Below, one piece after another: positions 15,041-23,496 of a DNA stretch of 39,884 nucleotides; the stretch's first letter is position 1; each line of letters opens with the position of its first letter. The position numbers and the translations under genes are program-made. The DNA lies in assembly GCA_938036825.1 (NCBI GenBank), contig CALHWD010000010.1, positions 1-39,884 of the forward strand, given 5' to 3'. Source of the stretch: an uncultured Candidatus Saccharibacteria bacterium. Lineage in GTDB: Bacteria; Patescibacteriota; Saccharimonadia; Saccharimonadales; Saccharimonadaceae. The notes beneath the pieces were generated by a model. That model made no database searches. It was not told the origin of the DNA and saw only the letters and a program-made list of their open reading frames with translations.

Positions 15041-15949
15041 ATGGTTAAGCCGCATTACAATCACTGTGAGATACTAACAGCACCCCAGGATTATCGCCCA
15101 CTGCCTAACCTATTGGCGGCAGTGCGACATGATGGTAAATATAATCGGCCTGATTCTCGTTTTTCGTCTGACCCGCTGCTGCGGGTTACTGATGATTTAT
15201 CGTCAATAGCGTATGCAGTACCCGAAAAAGATCTTGCGCGTGGTGGATCGTCGCGTCATGGAGCATTTGTTGCCCATGTGCGCTATGCTGAGCAGAAACG
15301 CGATATGCCCGAAACACTTGTTGTCAAACCTTCTACGGTGCCAACGGCTCTTGGTGAGTTAGCTATGACGCAGTACCTAGAGCGTGAGGGTCTTGCGCCG
15401 TTCTCAGTAGATGGGCTCGTGGTTGATGGCGCACCGGAAGGTGCAGCTGCGCAGGATCGCAGTCGTGTTGCCTTGCTATTGTCGCGGTATCAGCCAGAAG
15501 TAGTGGGCTTTGATAGTCTAGCGTGGCATGAGATGAGTATGGATGATGTAGCGCTGTATACCACCGAGGCAGCGACCGCATTGGCTGCATTACATAGAGT
15601 GGCAGTTGCGCATGGCGATGGTTATTTGCGTAATGTTGTGCGTGTTTCGGGTCAGCCAGCTCGTATGATTGATTTTGAACATGCAGTTAGTTTCTCAGAC
15701 GTTGTTGATCAAGCTGATGGGGGAGATGAAGCAGCGCAGCGCCATATAGCCGATATGATGTCGCGTGACCTCTGTGGTATGGTTACTGATGTCGCGCAGC
15801 AGGTGCAGTTGACACGCGCAGCCGAGCGCAGTACGTGGCTTGATCCTGCATTGAATGCATACTACGAGCAACTTGCGGTGCGAGGACATGATCAGCTCGT
15901 TACTGCTACGTCGACTGTTATGGCGGCAGCGCGTCGTACCGTAGGGTAA
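15041..15949 (+). CDS. Protein kinase-like/aminoglycoside phosphotransferase-fold protein
   Basis: 302 aa. The C-terminal half carries AALHRVAVAHGDGYLRNVV and RMIDFEHAV, matching the HGDxxxxN catalytic loop and the IDFE metal-binding motif of APH/RIO-type kinases. A Lys in TLVVKPS could be the ATP-binding Lys, and FVAHVRYAEQKRD precedes it. The N-terminal ~60 residues are unique. It could phosphorylate a small molecule, lipid or protein; the neighbourhood does not say which. It is a single gene between NUDIX (divergent) and groES, and no ribosome site is seen before its ATG. Confidence 0.7.
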   Translation: MVKPHYNHCEILTAPQDYRPLPNLLAAVRHDGKYNRPDSRFSSDPLLRVTDDLSSIAYAVPEKDLARGGSSRHGAFVAHVRYAEQKRDMPETLVVKPSTVPTALGELAMTQYLEREGLAPFSVDGLVVDGAPEGAAAQDRSRVALLLSRYQPEVVGFDSLAWHEMSMDDVALYTTEAATALAALHRVAVAHGDGYLRNVVRVSGQPARMIDFEHAVSFSDVVDQADGGDEAAQRHIADMMSRDLCGMVTDVAQQVQLTRAAERSTWLDPALNAYYEQLAVRGHDQLVTATSTVMAAARRTVG

Positions 15950-15968
15950 CCTACGTAGTTCACCTCTC

Positions 15969-15997
15969 TTGATTTTCCCATTAGCACTCGCTATACT
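15969..15997 (+). promoter_or_regulatory. groESL promoter, TTGATT-17-TATACT
   Basis: -35 TTGATT (15969-15974), 17-base spacer, -10 TATACT (15992-15997). The -10 sits in the spacer of the CIRCE element. Confidence 0.8.
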
Positions 15998-16007
15998 AGA
16001 GTGCTAG
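15981..16007 (+). promoter_or_regulatory. CIRCE element (HrcA operator)
   Basis: TTAGCACTC (15981-15989), nine bases, GAGTGCTAG (15999-16007): the CIRCE inverted repeat with one change from the consensus right arm. It encloses the -10 of groESL, so HrcA binding would block RNA polymerase. hrcA itself is not in the window. Confidence 0.93.
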
Positions 16008-16060
16008 AAGCGCCTTGATTGATACAGGGCGCGGTGATAAGTATAAGAAAGGGGTAACCA

Positions 16061-16327
16061 ATGAGTTCACCAATCAAGCCAATGGCGCATTTCGTCGTGG
16101 CGGTTAAGGAGAAAAAGCCAGAGAAGACTGCCAGCGGGATCTTTTTGCCCGAGTCGGCTCAGGAGAAGTCGGAAGCTGCCAAGGTGATTGCTGTTGGATC
16201 AGCAGTAGAAGATGTCGCAGTCGACGCGCGGGTGGTTTACAAGAACTACGCAGCTACCACCATTAAGCTCGACAAAGAAGAGTATTTGATTATCAAGGAC
16301 GAGGATATCCTCGCCACAGTAGAATAG
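16061..16327 (+). CDS. groES: Co-chaperonin GroES
   Basis: 88 aa, short for the family. It begins MSSPIKPMAHFVVAVKEKKP, then TASGIFLPESAQEKSEAAKVIAVG, which covers the mobile loop, and ends EYLIIKDEDILATVE, the standard GroES C-terminus. GroES forms the heptameric lid of GroEL. The start has an AAAGGGG site and groEL follows by 12 bases. Compared with textbook GroES the N-terminus is slightly divergent (AHFVVAV in place of DRVLV). Regulation by HrcA is expected from the CIRCE element. Confidence 0.95.
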   Translation: MSSPIKPMAHFVVAVKEKKPEKTASGIFLPESAQEKSEAAKVIAVGSAVEDVAVDARVVYKNYAATTIKLDKEEYLIIKDEDILATVE

Positions 16328-16339
16328 GAGAACTAGTCT

Positions 16340-17983
16340 ATGGCAAAAAAAGTATTTTACGATGAAGATGCGCGCCGCCGGATTTTGGGCGGGGCAGAGA
16401 TTCTCTACAACGCAGTGAAGACAACGATGGGACCAAAGGGCCGTAATGTTGTCATTGGCAAAAGCTATGGTGGCCCGAGTGTCACGCACGATGGTGTGAC
16501 AGTAGCCAAAGGTATCGACATCGAGGATGTTGATGATGAAACCCTAGGCTTTAAGGTGGGGGCAGAGCTTATCAAGCAAGCCGCCAACAAAATGAACGAT
16601 GTGGCTGGTGATGGTACAACCACTGTGACGGTTTTGACCTACCATATCCTTAGTGAGGCAAACAAGCTAATTGCTGCTGGTCATAACCCAATGCTGCTGC
16701 GCAAGGGTCTGGAGCGCGCTGCGGCAGAGGTAACAGCGGCTTTGAGCGAGCAGGCAGAAGACATTCGCAATGACGAAACACGCGTCGCAGAGGTAGCAAC
16801 TATCTCAGCGGGTGATGACGCGATTGGCCGGCTAATTGCTGATGTGATGGAGAAGATCGGGCCCAATGGTGTGGTGACGGTTGAGGAAGGTCGCGGCCTT
16901 GAGCTAGAGAGCGAAGTGGTTGAAGGCTTTACCGTTCAGCGCGGCTTCGTCAGCCCATACATGGCGACAGATACGAAGCGAATGGAAGCGGTGTACGACA
17001 AGCCAGCCATCGTTATTACCGACAAGAAAATTTCTTCGGCGCAAGAGTTCGTTCCACTGCTTGAGATGATTGCTCAGAGTGGGAAGAAAGATCTCGTCTT
17101 GATTGCTGACGATGTGGATGGCGAAGCGCTCGGTCTACTTGTGCTGAACCGCCTCAAGGGTGCCTTTAATACCCTGGCTATTAAAGCGCCGAGTGATAAG
17201 GATGTCCTCTATGACATTGCTGCTCTGGTGGGCGCAACGGTTATTACTGAGGATACTGGTATGAGCTTTGATACGGTTGGGCCTGATGTGGTGGGCTCGG
17301 CTCGCAAGGTGATTGCCACTAAGGATTTGACAACGATCGTCGAAGGGGCTGGTGCGAAGACGGCAGTCGATGCCCGGATTGACCAGATTGCCGTTGAGAT
17401 TGCCAACGCCTCGAGCGACTACACCAAGAACAACCTCGTCAAGCGTCAAGCTGCCCTGACTGGCCAAGTGGCGGTGATTAAGGTAGGTGGGGCAACCGAG
17501 ACGGAGATCGAAGAGAAGAAATACCGCGTTGATGATGCGGTGGCTGCCGTCAAGGCTGCTCTGGCTGAGGGTGTTGTGCCTGGTGGCGGAGTGACACTGG
17601 TCAATCTTGCAACGAGCTACACCCACGCTGGTGATGCCGATGCGTCGGTGACCGCTGGTGAGGATTTGCTCATCCACGCGCTCGAGCAACCGTTCCGCAT
17701 CTTGCTAACTAACTCCGGTCTCAATGCCGATGAGTGGCTGCCACAGGTGAAGGCAGCGCAGCCTGGCTTTGGTATTAACGTTAACACACCAGGTGAGCTG
17801 ATCGATCTCAAAGCAGCTGGCGTGGTTGACCCTGTTCGCGTTACCAAGGAAGCACTCCAGAATGCTGCGTCCATCGCTGGCACCGCAATGACGATGGGTG
17901 CGCTCGTCGTCGACCTGCCCGAGAAGGAAGCAGCCAGCCCAGCTGGCATGCCTGGCATGGGCGGCGGTATGGGTATGTACTAA
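16340..17983 (+). CDS. groEL: Chaperonin GroEL
   Basis: 547 aa, full length. TTMGPKGRNVVI, the ATP-binding VAGDGTTTVTVL, and the C-terminal glycine-methionine tail GMGGGMGMY are all present. It forms the double-ring ATP-driven folding chamber with GroES. Start site AGGAGA before the ATG. The co-transcribed pair ends in a clean intrinsic terminator 23 bases after the stop. Nothing unusual apart from lineage-specific divergence. Confidence 0.98.
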   Translation: MAKKVFYDEDARRRILGGAEILYNAVKTTMGPKGRNVVIGKSYGGPSVTHDGVTVAKGIDIEDVDDETLGFKVGAELIKQAANKMNDVAGDGTTTVTVLTYHILSEANKLIAAGHNPMLLRKGLERAAAEVTAALSEQAEDIRNDETRVAEVATISAGDDAIGRLIADVMEKIGPNGVVTVEEGRGLELESEVVEGFTVQRGFVSPYMATDTKRMEAVYDKPAIVITDKKISSAQEFVPLLEMIAQSGKKDLVLIADDVDGEALGLLVLNRLKGAFNTLAIKAPSDKDVLYDIAALVGATVITEDTGMSFDTVGPDVVGSARKVIATKDLTTIVEGAGAKTAVDARIDQIAVEIANASSDYTKNNLVKRQAALTGQVAVIKVGGATETEIEEKKYRVDDAVAAVKAALAEGVVPGGGVTLVNLATSYTHAGDADASVTAGEDLLIHALEQPFRILLTNSGLNADEWLPQVKAAQPGFGINVNTPGELIDLKAAGVVDPVRVTKEALQNAASIAGTAMTMGALVVDLPEKEAASPAGMPGMGGGMGMY

Positions 17984-18005
17984 GCCTCGTCCTGCCTCGT
18001 TCTCC

Positions 18006-18034
18006 AAAACCCACCACGTCTGTGGTGGGTTTTT
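18006..18034 (+). terminator. Rho-independent terminator of groESL
   Basis: AAAACCCACCAC (18006-18017) pairs perfectly with GTGGTGGGTTTT (18022-18033), 12 bp, loop GTCT, ending in TTTTT. Confidence 0.95.
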
Positions 18035-18052
18035 AATTCGGGAAAGAATCGA

Positions 18053-18081
18053 TTGACAGATACCCCTAGGGGGTATACCAT
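18053..18081 (+). promoter_or_regulatory. csoR-copper ATPase promoter with CsoR operator
   Basis: -35 TTGACA (18053-18058). A palindrome ATACCCCTAGGGGGTAT (18060-18076), a classic CsoR operator with G/C tracts, fills the spacer. The -10 is TACCAT (18076-18081, 17-base spacing) or TATACC (18074-18079). The ATG at 18088 follows by 6-8 bases. A repressor here would block the promoter until copper arrives. Confidence 0.85.
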
Positions 18082-18087
18082 AGGAAC

Positions 18088-18366
18088 ATGAGCAAAGATA
18101 TTACCAGACGAGCACTACATCGTATCAAAATTATGAAGGGCCAGCTTGAGGGGTTAGAAAAGCGTGTGGCCGATGATGCCTACTGCATGGACATCATCAT
18201 CCAGAGCCTGTCGATCCAAAAGTCGCTAGCGTCACTCAACAAGCTGATGGTCAAGCAGCACCTCGAGACACATGTGGCTGAGATGCTGGCGTCAAGTGAT
18301 ACGAAGCAGCGCGATAAGGCGCTCAAAGAGCTCGACCAGCTCTACGACCTGACGAACATCCGCTAG
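18088..18366 (+). CDS. csoR: CsoR/RcnR family metal-sensing repressor
   Basis: 92 aa all-helical DUF156 protein: HRIKIMKGQLEGLEKRV, AYCMDIIIQ, KQHLETHVAEM. The metal ligands align to Cys 33, His 58 and His 62. In classic CsoR the third is Cys, so this one has a C-H-H set closer to RcnR/InrS-type nickel-cobalt sensors, although RcnR's His 3 is absent. The operator and the copper-type ATPase downstream still point to copper. First gene of an operon. A 7-bp hairpin (18358-18364 with 18372-18378) sits over its stop codon. Confidence 0.9.
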   Translation: MSKDITRRALHRIKIMKGQLEGLEKRVADDAYCMDIIIQSLSIQKSLASLNKLMVKQHLETHVAEMLASSDTKQRDKALKELDQLYDLTNIR

Positions 18367-18399
18367 CAGCAAGCGGATATAAGAATGGAAAGGATAATG

Positions 18400-18414
18400 C
18401 GGTGCGCAGCACCG
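18400..18414 (+). other. Intercistronic hairpin before the copper ATPase
   Basis: CGGTGC (18400-18405) pairs with GCACCG (18409-18414) around a GCA triloop, 11 bases before the ATG at 18426 and next to the GAGGGG site. A similar GC-rich hairpin precedes the DDAH gene at 34081. Possible role in mRNA stability or translation. Confidence 0.35.
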
Positions 18415-18425
18415 AGGGGTTTATT

Positions 18426-20459
18426 ATGGATACAAAACAGTCACAGCACCATCATATGACTCATGGTGAGCATGCTCACCATGAGCAGCATGCGACGGGG
18501 AGTTGTGCTCATCATGAGGCGCATGGACAGAGCGGCCATTGTGGGCATGATGCGGCCCAGTTTCGGCAGCGGTTTTGGCTATCGCTGCTGATAACGATTA
18601 GTGTATTGGTGTGTTCACCACTGCTGCAGCAGTGGCTCGGCTATACACTGCCTGAGGTGATGAGCCGGTATGTGCCGGCCGTGAGCGGGACGATATTGTT
18701 GTGGTATGGTGGCCGAGTCTTTGTCCAGGCGGGGTGGCAGGAGCTACGCCAGCGCCAGCCTGGCATGATGCTGCTGATTGCTCTGGCGATCAGTGTGGCC
18801 TATGGCTACAGCCTGCTGGTGACCAGTGGCGTAGTAGCGGGGATGGATTTTTGGTGGGAGCTTGCGTCACTCATTACCATTATGCTCCTCGGGCACTGGC
18901 TCGAAATGGCAGCGATTAAGCGGGCAACGGATGCCGCTCATGCCTTAGCGCAGCTCTTGCCTGAGACAGCAGAGGTCGTGACGGAGCAATCGATTGATAC
19001 AGTGCCGCTTGATCATCTGGTTGTGGGGATGACCGTGCTGGTGCGCCCGGGTGGGCGCGTACCAGTGGATGGCCAGGTGATAGCTGGTGCGTCACAGGTC
19101 GATGAGTCGATGCTCACGGGTGAGTCGCGCCCTGTTGCCAAGCAATCAGGGAGTCTTGTGACGGCAGGCACGATCAATGGCACTGGTGCGCTTCATGTTA
19201 TGGCCCAGCACATTGGTGATGATACAACGTTGTCGCATATTATGGAGCTGGTGCGCCAGGCTGAGCAGCGTCGGTCGCGAACGCAGGTGCTGGCGGACCG
19301 GGCGGCGGGCTATCTTTTCTATGTGGCGCTTGCTACTGCGCTGGTGACGGGTGCTGGTTGGGCGCTGGCTGGTGTATCGCTTGATGTAGTGCTGCAGCGA
19401 GTGGTGACGGTGCTGGTAGTGGCGTGTCCGCACGCTTTGGGCTTAGCAGTGCCGCTGGTTGTGTCGATCTCGACTGGGCTTGCGGCCCAGCGCGGTATTG
19501 TCGTGCGTGATCGCCGCGCTTTTGAAGCTGCGCGGCACGTCGATGTGGTGTTATTTGACAAAACGGGTACACTGACAACTGGCCACCTGGCAGTAGTTGC
19601 AGTCCATGGTGGAGACGAGGCGGCTATTCTGGGATTAGCAGCAGCGGCTGAGCATGAGGCAGAGCACCCGATTGCAGCAGCAATTCGCTGCGCGGCAGCC
19701 GATCGCCATGTTGCGATACCTGCTGTGCGTGACCTCCAAACGGTGCCAGGTTATGGCGTGCAGGCTGTGGTTGATGGCGTGCCGACGTTAGTTGGCAATG
19801 CGGCCTTTATGCAGCAACATCAGATTGATCGAGACGAGATAACGACGGATCATACAGTGGTTTACGTTGCCCAGGCTGGGCGCGTCTGTGGTGCGATTGA
19901 GCTTGGTGATGCGCCGCGCCCTGGTGCGGCAGCGGCAGTCGCAGCGCTCCAACGCCGCGGTATAACGGTTGCTATGGTAACAGGAGATGGTGCGAGGCCA
20001 GCCGATGCAATTGCTCACCTCGTTGGTATCACTGAGGTCCACGCTGAGGTAAGGCCGGCTGAGAAGGCGGCGATTGTCATGGCGTACCAGCAGCAGGGGA
20101 AGCGGGTGTGCTTTGTCGGTGATGGCGTGAATGATGCACCAGCGCTGGCCCAGGCTGAGAGTGGTGTCGCGCTTGGGACAGGGACCGATGTTGCCGCAGC
20201 GTCAGCCGGGATTATGCTGGTTGGCGATGATCCGCAGGCAATTGTCCGGCTGATCACGCTGGCCCAGGCGACGTATCGCAAAATGGTGCAGAATCTCTGT
20301 TGGGGAGCGGGTTACAATGTGCTGATGCTTCCCCTCGCGGCTGGAGTGCTTGCGCCAGTCGGGGTGGTTATTTCGCCCGCGATTGGTGCGGTGGTGATGT
20401 CGCTTTCGACAATCATTGTCGCAGCAAATGCACAGTTTCTGCGCCGTGCGGTAGTGTAA
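18426..20459 (+). CDS. copB: Copper-exporting P1B-type ATPase, CopB-like with CPH motif
   Basis: 677 aa from the ATG at 18426 (GAGGGG site six bases upstream; a GTG at 18402 is possible). The first ~45 residues are extremely His-rich (HHHMTHGEHAHHEQ) and probably bind metal, with no CxxC heavy-metal domain. The transmembrane metal motif is CPH (334-336), the P1B-3/CopB class linked to Cu2+ or Cu+ export. The machinery is complete: TGES, phosphorylation DKTGT (Asp 378), HP in EAEHPIAAAI, and GDGVNDAP (565-572). It pumps copper out of the cytoplasm under CsoR control. Confidence 0.93.
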   Translation: MDTKQSQHHHMTHGEHAHHEQHATGSCAHHEAHGQSGHCGHDAAQFRQRFWLSLLITISVLVCSPLLQQWLGYTLPEVMSRYVPAVSGTILLWYGGRVFVQAGWQELRQRQPGMMLLIALAISVAYGYSLLVTSGVVAGMDFWWELASLITIMLLGHWLEMAAIKRATDAAHALAQLLPETAEVVTEQSIDTVPLDHLVVGMTVLVRPGGRVPVDGQVIAGASQVDESMLTGESRPVAKQSGSLVTAGTINGTGALHVMAQHIGDDTTLSHIMELVRQAEQRRSRTQVLADRAAGYLFYVALATALVTGAGWALAGVSLDVVLQRVVTVLVVACPHALGLAVPLVVSISTGLAAQRGIVVRDRRAFEAARHVDVVLFDKTGTLTTGHLAVVAVHGGDEAAILGLAAAAEHEAEHPIAAAIRCAAADRHVAIPAVRDLQTVPGYGVQAVVDGVPTLVGNAAFMQQHQIDRDEITTDHTVVYVAQAGRVCGAIELGDAPRPGAAAAVAALQRRGITVAMVTGDGARPADAIAHLVGITEVHAEVRPAEKAAIVMAYQQQGKRVCFVGDGVNDAPALAQAESGVALGTGTDVAAASAGIMLVGDDPQAIVRLITLAQATYRKMVQNLCWGAGYNVLMLPLAAGVLAPVGVVISPAIGAVVMSLSTIIVAANAQFLRRAVV

Positions 20460-20475
20460 GGTGCGAGCTCCGTTA

Positions 20476-20505
20476 TTGACAGGTCTTGGTTGTTTATGCC
20501 ATACT
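20476..20505 (+). promoter_or_regulatory. VanZ-RDD gene promoter, TTGACA-18-CATACT
   Basis: -35 TTGACA (20476-20481) and -10 CATACT (20500-20505). The ATG at 20516 lies 10 bases beyond, so there is almost no leader. Confidence 0.55.
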
Positions 20506-20515
20506 GGCGCGCAGT

Positions 20516-21541
20516 ATGCTCTCATTCTTAGGCACTTTTACCGCGTCGTTTCGGGTGGCACTTGTGATGTGGCCGTTTGCTGCATTTGTGTTGACACTGC
20601 CACTGTTATTGGTGCATTATATTCGCTTTCGCCGAGTAGCATTTGGCCGGGTAGTTATGACATATCTGGTGGTGCTCTATGGCTTGGCGCTGGCTGCCTT
20701 TACGCTTTACCCGATGCCAGATAATGCGGCGCACTTTTGCGGGAGCCACCATATCCAACCGCAATTAGTGCCACTGGCGTCGATTTTCGATATCTCGCAT
20801 GAGGGGCTACGGGCAGTGCTGCAGGTCGTAATGAATGTCATATTTTTTGTGCCACTGGGGGCGTTTTTGCGGGCGATGTATCGGGTGCGCTGGTGGACGG
20901 TGGTGGCGATTGGCCTTATGACGTCGGCGGTGATTGAACTGACGCAGCTCACGGGGGTGTTTGGCGCGTATCCGTGTAGCTATCGGCTGTTTGATGTTGA
21001 TGATTTGCTACTTAATACGAGCGGGGCACTGCTGGGCTTTTGGTCGGGTTGGCTGTTGCCAAACTTTCGCGATACCGAGCGTGGGGCAACGACAATTCTT
21101 CGGCCAGGCCTTGTGCGGCGTATCGTCGCCTTTGTTGCCGATATGGTTGGGGTGATGATTGGCTCGACAATCACTACAGTTGCACTGATCATAGCGGGTG
21201 TTTTCCACCCAACACACTGGGATGAGCAGACACACCTGGTGGCGTTGGTCATTCCGTATGGCTTTATTGTTCTCGTGCACGCCATCCTCCCGCTGATGGC
21301 GCAGGGGCGGACGCTCGGTGGCTGGCTAACGGGTATTTCGCTGAATGACCGGCCGCGAGGCTGGTTCCACCGCCTGGTGTACTATGCGGTGCGGCTGCTC
21401 TATATTGCGGCTCTATGTATGATACATCTGCCGTTTGTGCCGTTGATTATGCTGATTGTCACGATCGTGCTATGGCGTCGGTATAAGCAGCTGCCGTATG
21501 CAGTGCTTGATCGGTATTGGCCAACCACTGATGACGAGTAA
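20516..21541 (+). CDS. VanZ-like and RDD domain membrane protein
   Basis: 341 aa from the ATG at 20516. The N-terminal two thirds are VanZ-like: several helices, NVIFFVPLGAFLRAMYRVRW, then AVIELTQLTGVFGAYPCSYRLFDVDDLLLNTSGALLG, the family's hallmark block. After about residue 195 an RDD-type domain begins (RRIVAFVADMVGVMIGSTIT with the Arg and Asp pair, then LGGWLTGISLNDRPRGW). VanZ proteins are linked to low-level glycopeptide resistance and envelope functions; RDD proteins are often ion transport related. The fused pair has no defined function. Its promoter sits on the start codon. Confidence 0.85.
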   Translation: MLSFLGTFTASFRVALVMWPFAAFVLTLPLLLVHYIRFRRVAFGRVVMTYLVVLYGLALAAFTLYPMPDNAAHFCGSHHIQPQLVPLASIFDISHEGLRAVLQVVMNVIFFVPLGAFLRAMYRVRWWTVVAIGLMTSAVIELTQLTGVFGAYPCSYRLFDVDDLLLNTSGALLGFWSGWLLPNFRDTERGATTILRPGLVRRIVAFVADMVGVMIGSTITTVALIIAGVFHPTHWDEQTHLVALVIPYGFIVLVHAILPLMAQGRTLGGWLTGISLNDRPRGWFHRLVYYAVRLLYIAALCMIHLPFVPLIMLIVTIVLWRRYKQLPYAVLDRYWPTTDDE

Positions 21542-21621
21542 TCTATACCACTTCATACTTTACGTATTCTGGCAAACGGTATAGACTAGAAAGAGACAGC
21601 TAGCAAAAGCAAGGAGGCGAT

Positions 21622-22992
21622 ATGCGGACGGCAATGGTGAAAAGTGTGCTCAGTGTCATGATGATAGCAGTCGGATGCCAACTGATGGCTCCAGTGCCGG
21701 CTCAGGCTGCGGAGCGGGGGACAGTCTCAGTTTATGTCAGTGACGAGAATCTCCCAAAGGTGACCGACGACCATCTCAAGATGATTGATCGGCTTATTGT
21801 CCATTTTGGGCGTATTGCGGCCGATGGCCACCTAACGCTTGATACGTTGCCGCACCTTACGCAGGCAGCCACGCTGCAGCGGATCCGGGCGGTTAATCCG
21901 CGTATCTCCCTTATTCTCTCAATTGGTGGTGGTAATGATGCTGCGCGAAGTGAGTTCGATGCGATGGTGCGCCAAGCAAGCACCCGACAGGCCTTTGTGA
22001 GCTCTGTTAAGGAGGCGCTGCAGGCTCATCAGTTAGATGGGGTGGATATCGACTGGGAATTTCCAAAGGGGAGTCAGCAGACTGACCTAATTGCTCTCTT
22101 GCGCGAATTGCGCGCGGCAACGACCACCAGCGGACGCCAGCCGAGTATTTCGATGACCGGTGCGCCAGCCAAGTGGTATGCTGAGCAAAATAAGTTTGCT
22201 GAGTACCAGCAGTATCTTGACCAGATTGCGATCATGACGTATGACATGCGGGGGTTTGGCTCGTTCAAGACGCACGCTGGGCACCATGCTGGGCTCTATA
22301 CCGCACCGGATGACCCGCTTGACCAGAGTGCCAACTCGGCGGTGCAGCACTACCAAGCTCATGGTGCGCCAACAAACAAATTGATGATCGGGGCGGGGTG
22401 GTATAGCCGGCGGTTCACCTCAGTTCCTGAGGTGAATCATGGGTTGCACCAGCCTGTGGGGGACACTCAAAAGGCTGGCGAGTACCACACCACGTATGAC
22501 CGGCTCGAGCGAGAGTATATTAACAAGAATGGCTACACTCGCTACTGGGACGACGCAAGCAAAGCTCCTTATCTCTACAATGCCGCGCGGCGTGAGTTTA
22601 TTAGCTACGACGATGCGGAGTCGATGAAGTATAAGGCAGAATATGTCCAGCAGCACAACTTGCAAGGGATTATTGTCTGGCGCTATCTTTCTGACCCGCA
22701 GAGTAATGATGCGTTGCTGCGCCAGCTTGACCACACGCTGCATGGTAGCGCTGCGCCATCGTCGACTCAGCCGCAGTCAAATCAGTCACAGAATACCACC
22801 CTGCCACCAAAGGTGATGCATATCTCGCAGGCCGAGCAGTCGCAGCCAATCCAGCCGCAGCGTGACGGGGCATTGGCAGCTGCTGGTGATAATGTCCCGC
22901 TGCTCTATTATGGCGGAGCGGCGCTGGTTGTGCTGGGTGGAATTGGCGCGGCAGTGTATGTCTGGCGGCGTCGGCGCGTGGTGCGGCGTTGA
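21622..22992 (+). CDS. Membrane-anchored glycoside hydrolase family 18 protein
   Basis: 456 aa. A signal peptide (about 1-30, ending in AQA) leads into a GH18 barrel. The catalytic motif DGVDIDWEF gives Asp 139, Asp 142, Asp 144 and the acid/base Glu 146; LSIGGGND and QIAIMTYDMRGFG are the matching GH18 strands. A Gln/Ser/Pro-rich linker follows, then a C-terminal membrane helix (about 427-448) and a basic tail RRRRVVRR. GH18 enzymes cut chitin or N-acetylglucosamine-containing glycans, including peptidoglycan or N-glycans. The anchored form should act at the cell surface on a neighbour's or host's glycans. SD AAGGAGG. A plausible promoter TTTACG-17-TAGACT lies just upstream. Confidence 0.9.
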   Translation: MRTAMVKSVLSVMMIAVGCQLMAPVPAQAAERGTVSVYVSDENLPKVTDDHLKMIDRLIVHFGRIAADGHLTLDTLPHLTQAATLQRIRAVNPRISLILSIGGGNDAARSEFDAMVRQASTRQAFVSSVKEALQAHQLDGVDIDWEFPKGSQQTDLIALLRELRAATTTSGRQPSISMTGAPAKWYAEQNKFAEYQQYLDQIAIMTYDMRGFGSFKTHAGHHAGLYTAPDDPLDQSANSAVQHYQAHGAPTNKLMIGAGWYSRRFTSVPEVNHGLHQPVGDTQKAGEYHTTYDRLEREYINKNGYTRYWDDASKAPYLYNAARREFISYDDAESMKYKAEYVQQHNLQGIIVWRYLSDPQSNDALLRQLDHTLHGSAAPSSTQPQSNQSQNTTLPPKVMHISQAEQSQPIQPQRDGALAAAGDNVPLLYYGGAALVVLGGIGAAVYVWRRRRVVRR

Positions 22993-23017
22993 CAATAAAT
23001 AGTTTAGACAGTAAACT
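22989..23017 (+). promoter_or_regulatory. marR-exporter promoter, TTGACA-17-TAAACT
   Basis: -35 TTGACA (22989-22994) overlaps the end of the GH18 gene; -10 TAAACT (23012-23017), 17-base spacing. The ATG at 23026 lies 8 bases beyond the -10, so the mRNA is probably leaderless. Confidence 0.75.
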
Positions 23018-23021
23018 ATTT
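22997..23021 (+). promoter_or_regulatory. MarR operator, 10-bp inverted repeat
   Basis: AAATAGTTTA (22997-23006) and TAAACTATTT (23012-23021), a perfect 10-bp inverted repeat with spacer GACAG. It covers the spacer and the -10. This is a typical size for a MarR dimer site and implies autorepression of the marR-ABC operon. Confidence 0.8.
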
Positions 23022-23025
23022 GAGG

Positions 23026-23496
23026 ATGACGACAGAAGTAACCTCGGGCGCGCAGCTGCAGCGCCAAGCGTGTATTGAGCACCTCACGAGCTGTGTGTTT
23101 CAGCTCAAACAGCGCCTGGCCCATGCCACGCGCCAAACCGACCAGCAGTTTGGTTTGGCACCTGTCCACTGGTATGTGCTGGGCCTCTTGCATCGTGGAG
23201 CTATCGAGACAATGGGTGATGTTGCAGCAAAGCTGTGTGTTTCTAAGGGCGCAGCAACGCAGATCCTTGACGTGCTGGTGGCACAAGAATTTGTCCGGCG
23301 CACACCAGATCAGCACGATCGACGGGTGGTGCGCTTGCAGTTGACGGCGCAGAGCCAGCTGATGGTCGACCACTTTCAGCAGTATATGACGGAGACTGTT
23401 GCTGATCTCTTTGCGGTGCTGAGCGATGCCGAGCTGGCGCAGCTCGACCAGCTTATTGATAAAGTGGTTCAGTCACAGAAGGCGGAGCGAGCATGA
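23026..23496 (+). CDS. MarR family transcriptional regulator
   Basis: 156 aa from the ATG at 23026. The winged helix-turn-helix is clear: TMGDVAAKLCVSKGAATQIL, then VRRTPDQHDRRVVRLQLTAQ with the DRR wing. MarR repressors release DNA when they bind phenolic or drug-like ligands. The gene overlaps the first exporter subunit by ATGA and follows its own palindromic operator, so it very likely represses itself and the exporter. The frame is open from a TTG six bases earlier, but the promoter spacing supports this ATG. Confidence 0.93.
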   Translation: MTTEVTSGAQLQRQACIEHLTSCVFQLKQRLAHATRQTDQQFGLAPVHWYVLGLLHRGAIETMGDVAAKLCVSKGAATQILDVLVAQEFVRRTPDQHDRRVVRLQLTAQSQLMVDHFQQYMTETVADLFAVLSDAELAQLDQLIDKVVQSQKAERA

